In this document: positions 18,694 through 28,209 of the stretch, one piece after another
Layout of the letters: every line of letters begins with the position of its first letter
Numbering within the stretch: the stretch's first letter is position 1
Assembly: GCA_015060455.1 (NCBI GenBank)
Contig: SUYM01000010.1
Coordinates: forward strand, 1 to 64,000
DNA: 64,000 nt
Source of the DNA: Bacteroidales bacterium
Lineage (GTDB): Bacteria > Bacteroidota > Bacteroidia > Bacteroidales > UBA932
Direction of reading: 5' to 3'
The notes under the pieces: model-generated
What the model saw: the letters and a program-made list of their open reading frames with translations, nothing else
The model's database searches: none
What the model was told of the DNA's origin: nothing
Made by a program: the position numbers and the translations under genes

Positions 18694-18729
18694 AAGGGGT
18701 TTGACCAAAAGTTATCGGTCAAGCCCCTT
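18694..18729 (-). terminator. Hairpin terminator at the end of the large operon
   Basis: The 13-base arms AAGGGGTTTGACC (18694-18706) and GGTCAAGCCCCTT (18717-18729) pair with one mismatch around a 10-base loop. It lies about 40 bases after the esterase stop at 18769 and before the next gene. It is the first convincing terminator downstream of the promoter at 46.3 kb. Confidence 0.75.
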
Positions 18730-18768
18730 TTACATGATCATTACCAAACTTGAAGGTTACCAGACAGA

Positions 18769-20109
18769 CTATTTCAGATAGTCATTCAACCATTTTTCTC
18801 TTGGTGCATATATCTCTTCCTTCCACCGCTGAATACACCTCTTGTCCATGCCTCCGGTAGTGTGCGGCCTGTATGGGAAGAACACTATGGTCTTGTCCTG
18901 TGATGCGGCATTGTTGTATCCGGCGGCCACGCATGCAGGAGGACAGGTATAATCTACAAGCCCGGCTTCAAAGAAGAGTCTGGCCTTGGTCAAGGTCAGC
19001 AGGCAGGCGGCATCATAATAAGGAAGCACATGAATATGTTCCTCAGCCTTGCGTCCGTATGTCTGAGGCCAACTTCCGGCCCTGTCATCAAGACCTCCGG
19101 CTACATCCATGAACGCAGGAACGCGCAGAGAAGCAGCCGTTATCCTATTATCAATGCCTGCAAGAGCCGCAGCCTGAGCGCCGCCCTGGCTCTCACCTAG
19201 TATGGCAATCCTCTCACCGTCCCACTGCGGAAGGGTCACAAGATAGTCTATGGCGCGAACTATACGCAGATACATAAGTCTGAAATAGAAATCATCATGA
19301 CCAGTAAAGTCCCTTGTGGAATATTTGTACAGTTCCCCGGAGTCAAGTTCATCATAATAACTCTGAGGCTGTCCGTTCAACATTCCATGCGCATTTATAT
19401 CAAGAGCAATCGCGCCGCCTCCCCTTCTGGCATCATCGATGGTCTTGTCTATCGAACAGCGGCACCATTCACCTTTCACTCCGGCAGCATGGGCGCGTAT
19501 GACAATAGGCAACGACTTTTCAGAAGCATCTGTCGGGTAGGCGAGATAAGCCCTCACAGGATTACCCTCCGGCATCGGGATTTCGATATCAAGGCAAGTA
19601 AATCCGCCCTGATCCGCCATTTCCTGAGGAGCAGCAGCAGTCTCCACCGTCAGCGGCATCTTACGCATCTTCGCAATCTGCCTGTCCCAGAACTTACGCA
19701 GATCCTTAGGAGCGGAATATCCGGAACAGAAACTCTCCGGAGACACGATAGCCCCGACAGACGAAGCATCGCGACCGGCCCTCTTTGTCCCCGGAATACC
19801 GAGCATATACACATAATGGGCTGCCTCACTGCACACATCTGCATATATGAGATGTTTCCCCTCGGGAAGATAAACAAGCCTCTTGCCAACAGGAGACTTC
19901 ATGTTCTTCTCAACTGTGAACTCCAGTTCCGGAGCGCAACCGGGAAAGACCGTAGCCCACACCTTTATGGAATCCCCTACCTGGTACACCCCAGTGCGGC
20001 TGTTGATTTCAAGTTGAGCCCCGGCATACTGCGCATGTAATGCGACAGAAAGCGACAACGCGAATAAAATAACAAACAAACGTCTGATTATCATATAATT
20101 ACATTTCAA
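18769..20109 (-). CDS. CE7-type acetyl esterase (AXE1 family), secreted
   Basis: This 446-residue protein has a signal peptide (IIRRLFVILFALSLSVALHAQ), a beta-sandwich N-terminal part and an AXE1/cephalosporin-C deacetylase alpha/beta hydrolase domain from about residue 130. The nucleophile motif GESQGG places Ser307. VDYTCPP supplies a likely acid and RPHTTGG the likely His. Family members remove O-acetyl groups from sugars. The ATG at 20109 overlaps the lyase stop as ATGA, indicating coupling; MIIRRL at 20094 is an alternative start that gives a cleaner signal peptide. It is the last gene of the long operon and may deacetylate the polymer or its oligosaccharides in the periplasm. Confidence 0.88.
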   Translation of the reverse strand: MKCNYMIIRRLFVILFALSLSVALHAQYAGAQLEINSRTGVYQVGDSIKVWATVFPGCAPELEFTVEKNMKSPVGKRLVYLPEGKHLIYADVCSEAAHYVYMLGIPGTKRAGRDASSVGAIVSPESFCSGYSAPKDLRKFWDRQIAKMRKMPLTVETAAAPQEMADQGGFTCLDIEIPMPEGNPVRAYLAYPTDASEKSLPIVIRAHAAGVKGEWCRCSIDKTIDDARRGGGAIALDINAHGMLNGQPQSYYDELDSGELYKYSTRDFTGHDDFYFRLMYLRIVRAIDYLVTLPQWDGERIAILGESQGGAQAAALAGIDNRITAASLRVPAFMDVAGGLDDRAGSWPQTYGRKAEEHIHVLPYYDAACLLTLTKARLFFEAGLVDYTCPPACVAAGYNNAASQDKTIVFFPYRPHTTGGMDKRCIQRWKEEIYAPREKWLNDYLK

Positions 20110-22994
20110 AGTGAATATGCAAGATTATAGGTCATTCCGTCTATTGTCACCGCCACAGATGATGAACCTTCACTGAAAGACGATGAGAAAGACGCGGAAA
20201 TATCCGCAGAGCGTCCCGGATAGATGACAGTGATGAAACGGGCGACATCAGAAGCCGAGGTCTTGTCCGCAGTCACACGATAGAACGTCCTGTCATAATA
20301 TTCATTCACCTTAGGTGAACACTTGCTCAGACCGGTCTGACCGACAAATCCCGCAGTCGTCTCCGCGAATGTCCTCAAAAGCATATCGTTTCCGTCAGAG
20401 AACTCCGTATGGACACCGTAGGCATAGGACTGACTGTAATCATCAGTCTTGACAGTGCCTTCGCAAAGATGGAAACTTACATTCACATCCACACCGGCAG
20501 CCGTTCCGAATGCCTCGTCAACAATCACAAAGAACTTCTTGTCCAGCATATAGACAGCACGACGATGGGTCAGGTCGCTGTAAGAAGCATTCTGAGTTAC
20601 GACCAGATCCTCAGAGGCAGATGTACGCGTCAGCAGACACTCACCCTTGCTGTAATTCTTCGCTATGGATTCAAGATTCTTTGTGAGTGTATTATGACTC
20701 GCTGTCGCAAGCATTTCAGTGCGTATGGCATCAAGTTCCGTCGAACCGCCGTAGGTATAGACACCTGGATCCGGAAGGAAGACGCGTCCCTTGCTCCATA
20801 ATGAGAATGTACCGTTATCGAGATGGCAATGCCACTCGTTTTCAGGATTGTAATTGTTCTTCAATATGAACATTGTCTCCTGTCCGTCCCAACCGGTTCG
20901 AAGCACATAATATCCTCCGACCGGGAAAGGTATCAGAGACTCTGTCGGAACAGTGCCGGACTTTCTTTCCGAAGCGAGATATGTCAGGAGGTTCTCGTCC
21001 GGGAACAGGGCGCTATAACGTTTGATATTGTTCAGAAGAACATTTCTGGTCTGCTGGAAGGTGTCGTTGAACCACTCCCAAGTATAGTCCGGCCAGACAT
21101 AATTGGCAAGGAAAATGGCGGCGTTCCTCATCTTCTGCGTATATTCCGCATCAAATTCACTCAGGCGGCCGTTCGCTCTGGCCACATTATATATCGCACG
21201 GAAATTGTCCATCACACCGAGTTGATAATTCGGCGCCATCTCCGTATGCACTCCATCAGGATAGAACTGAAGAGAGAACTGCGAGGATATCTGCGGTGCT
21301 ACATCCGAAAGCCATGTGGCAGCATTCCTGAACTCAGGAAAGAGCATTGCAGCCTGTGCTTCGGCTGTCTGCTGGGCAAAACGGATATTGCTGGTCTCCT
21401 CATGATATGGATGGGCGCGGCAGAACTCGACAGCCTTATGGAACTCGACCAGGAAGAAGCACATCCAGTCCGCCGTAAAATGACCGGAGGTGATGAAATA
21501 TGGGAACAGATCGAGTTGGTTGGAGATGCGGGTGGCGACAGAAAGTTGATGCCACGAACGGTTGCCGTATGTATTGTGGTTGCCGTCAGGACCCGGACAT
21601 GGATAGGTTGACAGCCAGTCCGAATATACCTCTCTCCAAGAATCGAAGTACTTGTCATCACCGGTCAGGTATTGTGACCACGCCAGGAACTTGAACCATG
21701 AATGCCAGTGCTTCTGATAGAACTCCTGTCCGGCCTCCTCGACATGGAAATCCCAATTGATATTTCCGTCGGCATCATCAAAGTCCCAATATGTATATTC
21801 GGTGCCGTTGACACTCTCGTACCAATAGCCGCGCTTTACGCAGAATCTATGTTCCAAGGCCTGCGCCGCAATCCTCTTGTCCTCATTATACATCCTGGTC
21901 GCAGGGAGATCGACCTCCGGGTTGACCACTGACGTCCTGTTTCTGAAATAATCGACAAGGCACTCCGATGCGGCATAATAACTGCCCCGCTGACATTCCG
22001 CCTTCACCTTTTCAAGTCCGGGATAATCCAGATTGAGAAGTCCGAAAATTTCCGGGTCTATCTCCGCGAAGGTGGCTGATGACATATCTATTTCAATCAC
22101 ATTGCGTCTGTTGGCAGCAAATTCCAATTCACAGGAAGTGATGCTGCGCGTATATTTCCTATGCGTAGTCATCAGGGCAACCTCAAATGACTCCCATCTG
22201 CACGGCATGAAGGCCGCCCAAAGATTGAGGTTTCCGGACTCATCGGCCGACAGGGCCGAGACATCTATGGCCACAGAGTTTGACTGCTCCGACAAAGACG
22301 TTTTCTCATATCCTCCGGTGCGGACGTCTATCTGGAAATCTCCCGTCATCAGGGCCTGCTCATCAGCGGTCAGAATCACAGACTTGATGCTCTCCCCTTC
22401 TGCAAGAGGTATATTTGAAAGAGTGATGTCTGCATGAGCGACAAGGCGCCTCCACAACATCGGTATGGAAGAATCCGGCACCGAGTCATATTCATAATAG
22501 GATCTGGCGACCATGATGTCCGCACTGCTGTCATAAGAGGCGGCAGAGGCAGTCTGAGCCGAAGGAACAGTAACTGTCAACACAGGAGCCTGTGCGAAGT
22601 CTGACGACACTGCCGATGAAGGATACACTCCATAGAAATTCATTGCACCGGTTTCAGTCCCTTCAAGATCGGTCCGGACGACATAAGCGGCCCTGGACGA
22701 CGATTCTGCCAGAGATTCCGACTCGAACAGGGAATCAGACCAGAGGCCATCGACAGAGTAGCCGACACTTATCCTGTCACCCGCTGACCAGATGATGGAA
22801 GATCCGTTCCAGGAGGTCTTGACTGCAACGGTGTCCGCAGAAAATGTCAGAGACACACCGGACGCCTTGTCCTGACCAGAAAGCAGGGAGGGGTCAGCAA
22901 TCTCGTCCATCTGGCATGAAGCCATGGAAACCGACGCGGTCAATGCAAGAATTGCATTGTTGAGCATTTTCTGAATATCAGTCATCTTAATCAT
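20106..22994 (-). CDS. Fimbrillin-like domain fused to heparinase III-like (PL12-type) lyase
   Basis: This 962-residue lipoprotein has a lipobox ending SMASC (Cys27). Residues about 45-305 form a fimbrillin/Mfa-like beta-domain (VKTSWNGSSIIWSAGDRISVGYS; Y-GVYPSSAV; F-AANRRNVIEIDM). The rest, from about 315, is a heparinase II/III lyase starting with FGLLNLDYPGLEKVKAEC. Probable catalytic residues by analogy to heparinase III are Asn536 (TSNIR), Tyr590 (MAPNYQ), His722/His724 (WHCHLDNGTF) and His767 (TASHNTL). Such enzymes cut uronic-acid linkages by beta-elimination at the cell surface or in the periplasm. The fimbrillin module is shared with four other genes of this operon. The lipobox suggests surface anchoring. 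Substrate type is inferred from family only. Confidence 0.87.
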   Translation of the reverse strand: MIKMTDIQKMLNNAILALTASVSMASCQMDEIADPSLLSGQDKASGVSLTFSADTVAVKTSWNGSSIIWSAGDRISVGYSVDGLWSDSLFESESLAESSSRAAYVVRTDLEGTETGAMNFYGVYPSSAVSSDFAQAPVLTVTVPSAQTASAASYDSSADIMVARSYYEYDSVPDSSIPMLWRRLVAHADITLSNIPLAEGESIKSVILTADEQALMTGDFQIDVRTGGYEKTSLSEQSNSVAIDVSALSADESGNLNLWAAFMPCRWESFEVALMTTHRKYTRSITSCELEFAANRRNVIEIDMSSATFAEIDPEIFGLLNLDYPGLEKVKAECQRGSYYAASECLVDYFRNRTSVVNPEVDLPATRMYNEDKRIAAQALEHRFCVKRGYWYESVNGTEYTYWDFDDADGNINWDFHVEEAGQEFYQKHWHSWFKFLAWSQYLTGDDKYFDSWREVYSDWLSTYPCPGPDGNHNTYGNRSWHQLSVATRISNQLDLFPYFITSGHFTADWMCFFLVEFHKAVEFCRAHPYHEETSNIRFAQQTAEAQAAMLFPEFRNAATWLSDVAPQISSQFSLQFYPDGVHTEMAPNYQLGVMDNFRAIYNVARANGRLSEFDAEYTQKMRNAAIFLANYVWPDYTWEWFNDTFQQTRNVLLNNIKRYSALFPDENLLTYLASERKSGTVPTESLIPFPVGGYYVLRTGWDGQETMFILKNNYNPENEWHCHLDNGTFSLWSKGRVFLPDPGVYTYGGSTELDAIRTEMLATASHNTLTKNLESIAKNYSKGECLLTRTSASEDLVVTQNASYSDLTHRRAVYMLDKKFFVIVDEAFGTAAGVDVNVSFHLCEGTVKTDDYSQSYAYGVHTEFSDGNDMLLRTFAETTAGFVGQTGLSKCSPKVNEYYDRTFYRVTADKTSASDVARFITVIYPGRSADISASFSSSFSEGSSSVAVTIDGMTYNLAYSL

Positions 22995-23015
22995 ATAGCG
23001 TCTTTAAAACACATC

Positions 23016-26000
23016 TTATGGAAGATAATCCTTACAAGTTTCATAAATAGTCTGAGCCATCATCTGGAAGGCCGGATATGTAGGGTGGCTTGACACGCAT
23101 TTATCAACCGTCACACCCTGGAAACTCACGTATGGAAGTCCGAAATGCTCTGCGACGGCAACAGTCGAAGATGCATAATCCTCTTTCAGATAATCTCCGA
23201 CAATGATGATTATCTGCACACCCTCATATCTGGTCTGGAGCCTCTTGATAAGTTGGATATATGCGTTTCTGTAATACCAATGCTTGTCTGACTGATCGAC
23301 AGCCTGTTCCCAATCATAATCCCCAAGTCCCTGATCTCTGTTACTGTCATTGGTGCCGCCATGGATTATTATGATGTCCGGATCGATAAAGTCGTATGCA
23401 CGGTCAACAAAACCGGCGCTCATGCTTGCTCCCGACACGGTTGTAGAGGTATAAGAAGCAATACGGCTTCCTGAGAAAGATGAGTTTACATCAAGCACAC
23501 CATTTTCCATGTGATTATTGATGAGCATCCACCACCATGTCCTCTCCTGTGAACTGACTGCCACTGACGGATTCTCTGTGACATTGGGGTCACTGCCCGG
23601 ATAAAAGGACTTGTAGTCCGAATTGCACATAGTGCCTTCAAATGTGGATATGGAGTCTCCCAGGATGCCTACTTTTCTCTTGGGCTGAACCAAAGGAGAT
23701 GCAAAATCAAGAGTCACTGTCGTGGTCTGACCTGCGGCAAGTGTCACAGCCTTCTGGAACTGATAGGTATAGCGGTCAGTCTTCACTGTAAATGTCCCCT
23801 GATATTCTCCCGGAAGGCAAAGCAGTCCATACTCACCGGGGTTGATGCTCCGGCCCACCTTCGGAGATATGCCGGCATCATCAGACTTCCATGTCATTGT
23901 CACCACATTGCTGTCATCTGATGACTCACCCTTTGCAATCGGCTTGTCCGCTTCAAAACTCACTGACAGCACCTTTTCATTGACCGCGTAATACTTGCTG
24001 TCCATCAGCATCACCTTCATTCCTGAATTTGAACCGGTGATCTTGCCGTTCAGGTCATCTGACGCAGACATATAATACTTGGACTGCTGATAAGAGACCT
24101 CTCCGGAGACTGCATCACCGGTCTGGTCGTCGTCCGGCATCAGTATATCGGGCTGCTTTACATAGACCTCATAGTACTCGATGTCGGTATCCTCCGTAGC
24201 CTCGATCGAGAAGGAAGGAGCAACCGCATGGAAGCGTCTGCCGACAACCTCCTCCTGTGAACCGTCGCCTGACATCGTATAAGCGGAACCGTTGACCTTC
24301 ACTGTCAGTGCACCTGTGAATCTGATCTTGAGAACAGTCGCGCCATATTCCATTGTCGCCCAGCCCCTTGATATGGACTGACCGGAAGACAGAGCAATAC
24401 CGGATCCTCTCGCCACATCCATGGTCAGCATCTTCTGATCAGGCATGACCACAAAATTTGTAAGATGGTGAGTCACACCGTCATGAGTTGCCTGCCACTC
24501 AGAAGGAACGTCAAACACTGAGGCCTGAACAAGATATCCGTCACTTGTCAGACTGCTGTTATAATCTGCTGTAAGTTGGGTCGTCGTCATTGTGCTCACT
24601 CCGCACGGACCGCCCCATCCTGCAAACAAGGTCTTTATCTCGTCAAGGCTTGTTGATTCACCGACAGAATAGAACAACGGTATATTCTGAGACAGCGTCC
24701 TTGCATAGTCAAGGGCTGTAGTCTTGCTATGGAAGGCCATCCAGTTGCCATCACCCAGAATCTCATGAGCCATTCTATATGCAGCCCATGTGCTGGTATG
24801 CATCATGGCCTTCAGACCATATTTCCTGCATTCCGTAAGGATTTCTTCAAGCGTGCGCATCGGTTCACGATACTCAGGATTGTCTGACGCCATGACATAG
24901 CCGCTGCGTACCTGCTCGTATGTGAGGTCAGCAACAGCGACATCCTCTGTGAGTTCGGAATAGTCGGAAGCATTACGCATTGTCCTTTGCAGCGTCTGGT
25001 CATGAAGAACCATCATCACATTATCGGAGGTCGTTCTCACATCAATCTCGACAGCCTTGTATCCGAATCTCTTTGCCATACGGACTGCAGCAAGACTGTG
25101 TTCAGGTATATCATTCTTGAACCAGCATCCCCTGTGGGCAATGACTGTCGGATAGACCTGCATCCCCGACATCCTGATTTCAAGAGTATTTCTCCTGTTT
25201 ACAAGGAAATCAAGGTGGCAGTCTGAAATGACACGGGTATAGGTGCCGGCTGTGGTCTCGACAGTCACAGTCAGAGATGACACCCTGCAAGGCATGAACG
25301 CCGTCCATACCTTAAGAGTGCCGGTCGCATCGACAGACAGAGATGAGACATCAAGGACCACAGAGTTGGTCACATTGTCCGTAGCGGTCAGTTCGGATTT
25401 CTCCATATCATAAGAGAAGTCTCCCGCAATCGCGAGCCCCTCATCCACTGAAAGGGTAACCGTCTTCAAAGTCTCACCATCGGAAAGGCTCAATGACTTG
25501 ATGGCAATCTCGGCATGGGCCACATGCCTGTCCCACAGCATAGGCACAGACTTGTCCGGAAGAGAAGCATATTCCTGCTGCGAGTAACCTGTCATAAGAT
25601 CGGCTGCCTTGTCATAAGAATTTGCGGACGGAGTCTGCCTTACAGGGACAGTGACCGTACAGACAGGAGCAGCAGAGAAATCCGCTGCAACTGCTGACGA
25701 CGGGCTGACTGCATGAAATGTGAAAGGTCCTTCCTCACCAGGTTTCAGGTCGGTAGGGACCTTGAAACCGGCAAATGCCGATGTCATGGCAAGAGGCTCG
25801 GACTCATACATCACAGTCCCCCACTCTCCGTTACGGCAACAGGTCATGCTGACTGCATCTCCCTGCGACCAATGGATGGTGTAGCCGTTCCACTGTGTCC
25901 TTGTGGAAACCGATTCATCTGATGTCAGTGTCACCACTGCACCTGTCGGAAAGTCCTTATCCTGCACAGGTTCTGTAATTTCCGCCACCTGGCATGATAT

Positions 26001-26060
26001 CAGCGCAAGGACTGACATCATTGCCATAGTGGTCATAGTTATTGTCTTAGAGTTTATCAT
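23016..26060 (-). CDS. Fimbrillin-like - GDPD - SGNH hydrolase triple fusion lipoprotein
   Basis: This 1014-residue lipoprotein (LALISC, Cys23) has three recognisable parts. Residues about 40-300 are the same fimbrillin-like module as in neighbouring genes. Residues about 304-530 match glycerophosphodiester phosphodiesterases: AHRG with His309-Arg310, Glu338-x-Asp340, and His353-Asp354. Residues about 794-1014 form an SGNH/GDSL hydrolase: GDS with Ser803, GGTND at 901-905 and His992. The usual Asp three residues before that His is not in place (nearest Asp986). The middle (about 530-790) is beta-rich and unassigned. It could remove glycerol-phosphate and acyl decorations from a polymer. No family I know combines all three, though my knowledge is not exhaustive. 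Confidence 0.85.
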   Translation of the reverse strand: MINSKTITMTTMAMMSVLALISCQVAEITEPVQDKDFPTGAVVTLTSDESVSTRTQWNGYTIHWSQGDAVSMTCCRNGEWGTVMYESEPLAMTSAFAGFKVPTDLKPGEEGPFTFHAVSPSSAVAADFSAAPVCTVTVPVRQTPSANSYDKAADLMTGYSQQEYASLPDKSVPMLWDRHVAHAEIAIKSLSLSDGETLKTVTLSVDEGLAIAGDFSYDMEKSELTATDNVTNSVVLDVSSLSVDATGTLKVWTAFMPCRVSSLTVTVETTAGTYTRVISDCHLDFLVNRRNTLEIRMSGMQVYPTVIAHRGCWFKNDIPEHSLAAVRMAKRFGYKAVEIDVRTTSDNVMMVLHDQTLQRTMRNASDYSELTEDVAVADLTYEQVRSGYVMASDNPEYREPMRTLEEILTECRKYGLKAMMHTSTWAAYRMAHEILGDGNWMAFHSKTTALDYARTLSQNIPLFYSVGESTSLDEIKTLFAGWGGPCGVSTMTTTQLTADYNSSLTSDGYLVQASVFDVPSEWQATHDGVTHHLTNFVVMPDQKMLTMDVARGSGIALSSGQSISRGWATMEYGATVLKIRFTGALTVKVNGSAYTMSGDGSQEEVVGRRFHAVAPSFSIEATEDTDIEYYEVYVKQPDILMPDDDQTGDAVSGEVSYQQSKYYMSASDDLNGKITGSNSGMKVMLMDSKYYAVNEKVLSVSFEADKPIAKGESSDDSNVVTMTWKSDDAGISPKVGRSINPGEYGLLCLPGEYQGTFTVKTDRYTYQFQKAVTLAAGQTTTVTLDFASPLVQPKRKVGILGDSISTFEGTMCNSDYKSFYPGSDPNVTENPSVAVSSQERTWWWMLINNHMENGVLDVNSSFSGSRIASYTSTTVSGASMSAGFVDRAYDFIDPDIIIIHGGTNDSNRDQGLGDYDWEQAVDQSDKHWYYRNAYIQLIKRLQTRYEGVQIIIIVGDYLKEDYASSTVAVAEHFGLPYVSFQGVTVDKCVSSHPTYPAFQMMAQTIYETCKDYLP

Positions 26061-26065
26061 CTCTC

Positions 26066-28015
26066 TTATAATTTACCGAGATCGTTGGTATCGTATCCAT
26101 ATGCAGCGGAATTCACTGCCGAGGTCGCCGGATCCATATCAGGGCGCTGAGCACCGACAGCCACAGTTGGAGCGGCACCTTCGACAGGAGTGATGGTATA
26201 TGCTCCGAACTTGCCGTTTGCCGGATCCCAGAGGTCTGAGAGAGGGTCGGCGGAAAGAGGACTGGCAGCAACACGACTTCCATAACCAAAACTTACCGTC
26301 ACCTCATCTGCAGTAGAATAATAAAAATTATCAGCACACGTTATCCCGGAACTTGTCGGCTTGGTTCCTGAGCCTGGCATTGTGAATGCCTGAAGTTTTG
26401 CGCCACTACCCAAACATATCAGATTATTTGAGAACGACATTAAATCATAAATATTTCTGACAACTATTATTTTTCCATTGTTAAGAGGAAGATTGTCAAT
26501 CGTATTGTTTGTGAAAATCAGACTATCAACAGAAGAACCGACTGTTGCACTATTACCGATGTTAAGAGGTAGATACGAGCCGACATTACCATGAAAGATA
26601 TTATTGTTTATTTTTATCATTTTATAAACTCCTTGCATCAGTCTATCTGACATCAGATAGGATGCCGAAGTGGTATTATATTCAAATTCACAATCTTCCA
26701 CTATAAAGAAGTTCATTTCTGTTGAATTCTCTTGTCCTGAATTGAACTGAAATGTTGTGGTTGCAGTCATGGATTTGAACGCACAATTATTGAACACAAC
26801 ATCGCCAAAGGTTGATATATCTCCTCGAAGAGGCAAATGATTACTTGTAATCCCCATGATATCGAGGTTTGACAAAATATAATAAGTTCCGGAGGAGTTC
26901 AAATTCATGTGCCCCGTAAGAGTCAGTGTTGACCTCTTTGAAGCATCCCTGCCAATAATCAAAATATCCTTTACTGTCTTAGTACCATAACTCGCATTGC
27001 CGCAGTTCGGAGAGACAAAATACAAAAATCCTGAAGTGGCTCCTATAGTACCATTATTCTTACTGTCAGTAACCAATATCGCTTTCTTGCTGGACATTTT
27101 TGTACTATTCACAACAAATCCGCTGATATCAAGATCAAACCCATTGTCATAATGCACATAGTAGTTCATGTGGGACTTGAAGGCTGTTGATGCGGCCTTC
27201 TTCATAGGAAGGATATTGTTTCTTTCGCTGACCTCGGCACGAGGGTTGTCGGTCCTGATGGCTACCTGAGTCTGGTCTGACTTGGAAAGAATCACTGTGA
27301 AGCCCTTCTTGAACTCCGTCGGGAAAATCGTAAAATAATAGTCTCCCGGAGACAGCACAGACTTGTTGCCCGCTCTCAGAGTCGCATAAGGATAGGCCTG
27401 CGAGACATCAGAAATCACTACCTTCGGATCACCTCCATTCCACTCGACATCATACACTCCGGTGATAAGTTCGTCGGCATTGCCCCAAAGGGTAAGGGCA
27501 ATGACATCCGTCATATCTTCCGGAATCGTAAACCTGATATGTGACGCAACGTTCTTGAACGCAAAATTGTTATCCGTATCAGCCTTGGCCATCATCGGAG
27601 CCCTTTCCTTGTCGAAACCTCCCATTACCGGAGACTGCACCTGAGCCAGATAACAGTTGGTGACAGTACCGGCAGTTGCCATCTTCGCATCTTTACGATA
27701 AGGATAATATGCGTAATACTCGGTTGCATCAGGCACGGAAGCGGTAAATGTACCAGGGGTATCCGAGAGGGTTTTCGCCTGAGTGTTTGCAGGAGATGCC
27801 GAATTGTCGAAAATCGAAATCGACTCGCTTCCCAGCCATACAACAGAGTTGCCGCTCAGCGCTGTCCTGGTCACACCTTCGAGGGAACTTGTAAATTCGA
27901 GGTCAACATAACCGACCTCCGTCTGAGACTGATTTTCAGGAGCATCGATTTCCTGAGCACATGACGCTGCCACCATTGCTGCAACGGCAAACAGCATGAA
28001 TTTCATCTTCTTCAT
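26066..28015 (-). CDS. Fimbrillin-like / beta-helix surface lipoprotein
   Basis: From the start MKKMKFML at 28015 this is a 649-residue lipoprotein with lipobox VAASC. The start is set by an AGGAGG ribosome site 7-12 bases upstream; the longer frame from 28048 overlaps the small peptide gene. An N-terminal fimbrillin-like domain (about 25-270; TRTALSGNSVVWLGSESISIFD) is followed by a region with right-handed beta-helix features. These are repeated short strands with Asn ladders such as VFNNCAFKSM, VEDCEFEYN, INNNIFHGN and FTNNTIDN. Beta-helix lipoproteins of this kind may bind or cleave polysaccharide; no catalytic residues can be assigned. It is a close paralogue of the gene at 28210-30303 and both end in a conserved NGKFGAYTITPV...GAQRSDM-type tail. 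Confidence 0.82.
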   Translation of the reverse strand: MKKMKFMLFAVAAMVAASCAQEIDAPENQSQTEVGYVDLEFTSSLEGVTRTALSGNSVVWLGSESISIFDNSASPANTQAKTLSDTPGTFTASVPDATEYYAYYPYRKDAKMATAGTVTNCYLAQVQSPVMGGFDKERAPMMAKADTDNNFAFKNVASHIRFTIPEDMTDVIALTLWGNADELITGVYDVEWNGGDPKVVISDVSQAYPYATLRAGNKSVLSPGDYYFTIFPTEFKKGFTVILSKSDQTQVAIRTDNPRAEVSERNNILPMKKAASTAFKSHMNYYVHYDNGFDLDISGFVVNSTKMSSKKAILVTDSKNNGTIGATSGFLYFVSPNCGNASYGTKTVKDILIIGRDASKRSTLTLTGHMNLNSSGTYYILSNLDIMGITSNHLPLRGDISTFGDVVFNNCAFKSMTATTTFQFNSGQENSTEMNFFIVEDCEFEYNTTSASYLMSDRLMQGVYKMIKINNNIFHGNVGSYLPLNIGNSATVGSSVDSLIFTNNTIDNLPLNNGKIIVVRNIYDLMSFSNNLICLGSGAKLQAFTMPGSGTKPTSSGITCADNFYYSTADEVTVSFGYGSRVAASPLSADPLSDLWDPANGKFGAYTITPVEGAAPTVAVGAQRPDMDPATSAVNSAAYGYDTNDLGKL

Positions 28016-28028
28016 AGTCCTTCCCTCC

Positions 28029-28172
28029 TTACCAATCAGTTTCATCATGAATCTTATAATCTTCGGTAGTACCTACCGGACTCAGGCACAGCACTCCTTC
28101 ACAGGAGTACCTTAAAACGGTTGTTGCAGGAGTAACATACTCCGCATTAAAATAACTTTGTCTCTTATTCAT
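28029..28172 (-). CDS. 47-residue EGVLC peptide preceding a fimbrillin-like gene (copy 1)
   Basis: This small open frame starts at ATG 28172 in the gap between two large genes and ends at TAA 28031-28029, which overlaps the strong ribosome site of the next gene. It has 47 residues and no obvious signal peptide or membrane segment. It aligns without gaps to the peptide at 30316-30459, also 47 residues. Shared positions include Tyr12, Pro15, Glu25-Gly-Val-Leu-Cys29, Ser31, Thr36-Glu37, Tyr39 and the terminal Trp47. The identical placement directly upstream of paralogous lipoproteins argues that it is a real gene. Function is unknown. Confidence 0.7.
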   Translation of the reverse strand: MNKRQSYFNAEYVTPATTVLRYSCEGVLCLSPVGTTEDYKIHDETDW

Positions 28173-28209
28173 TTTCCTTTTTGAATATATGTATGAAAGA
28201 CCCGGTGCA

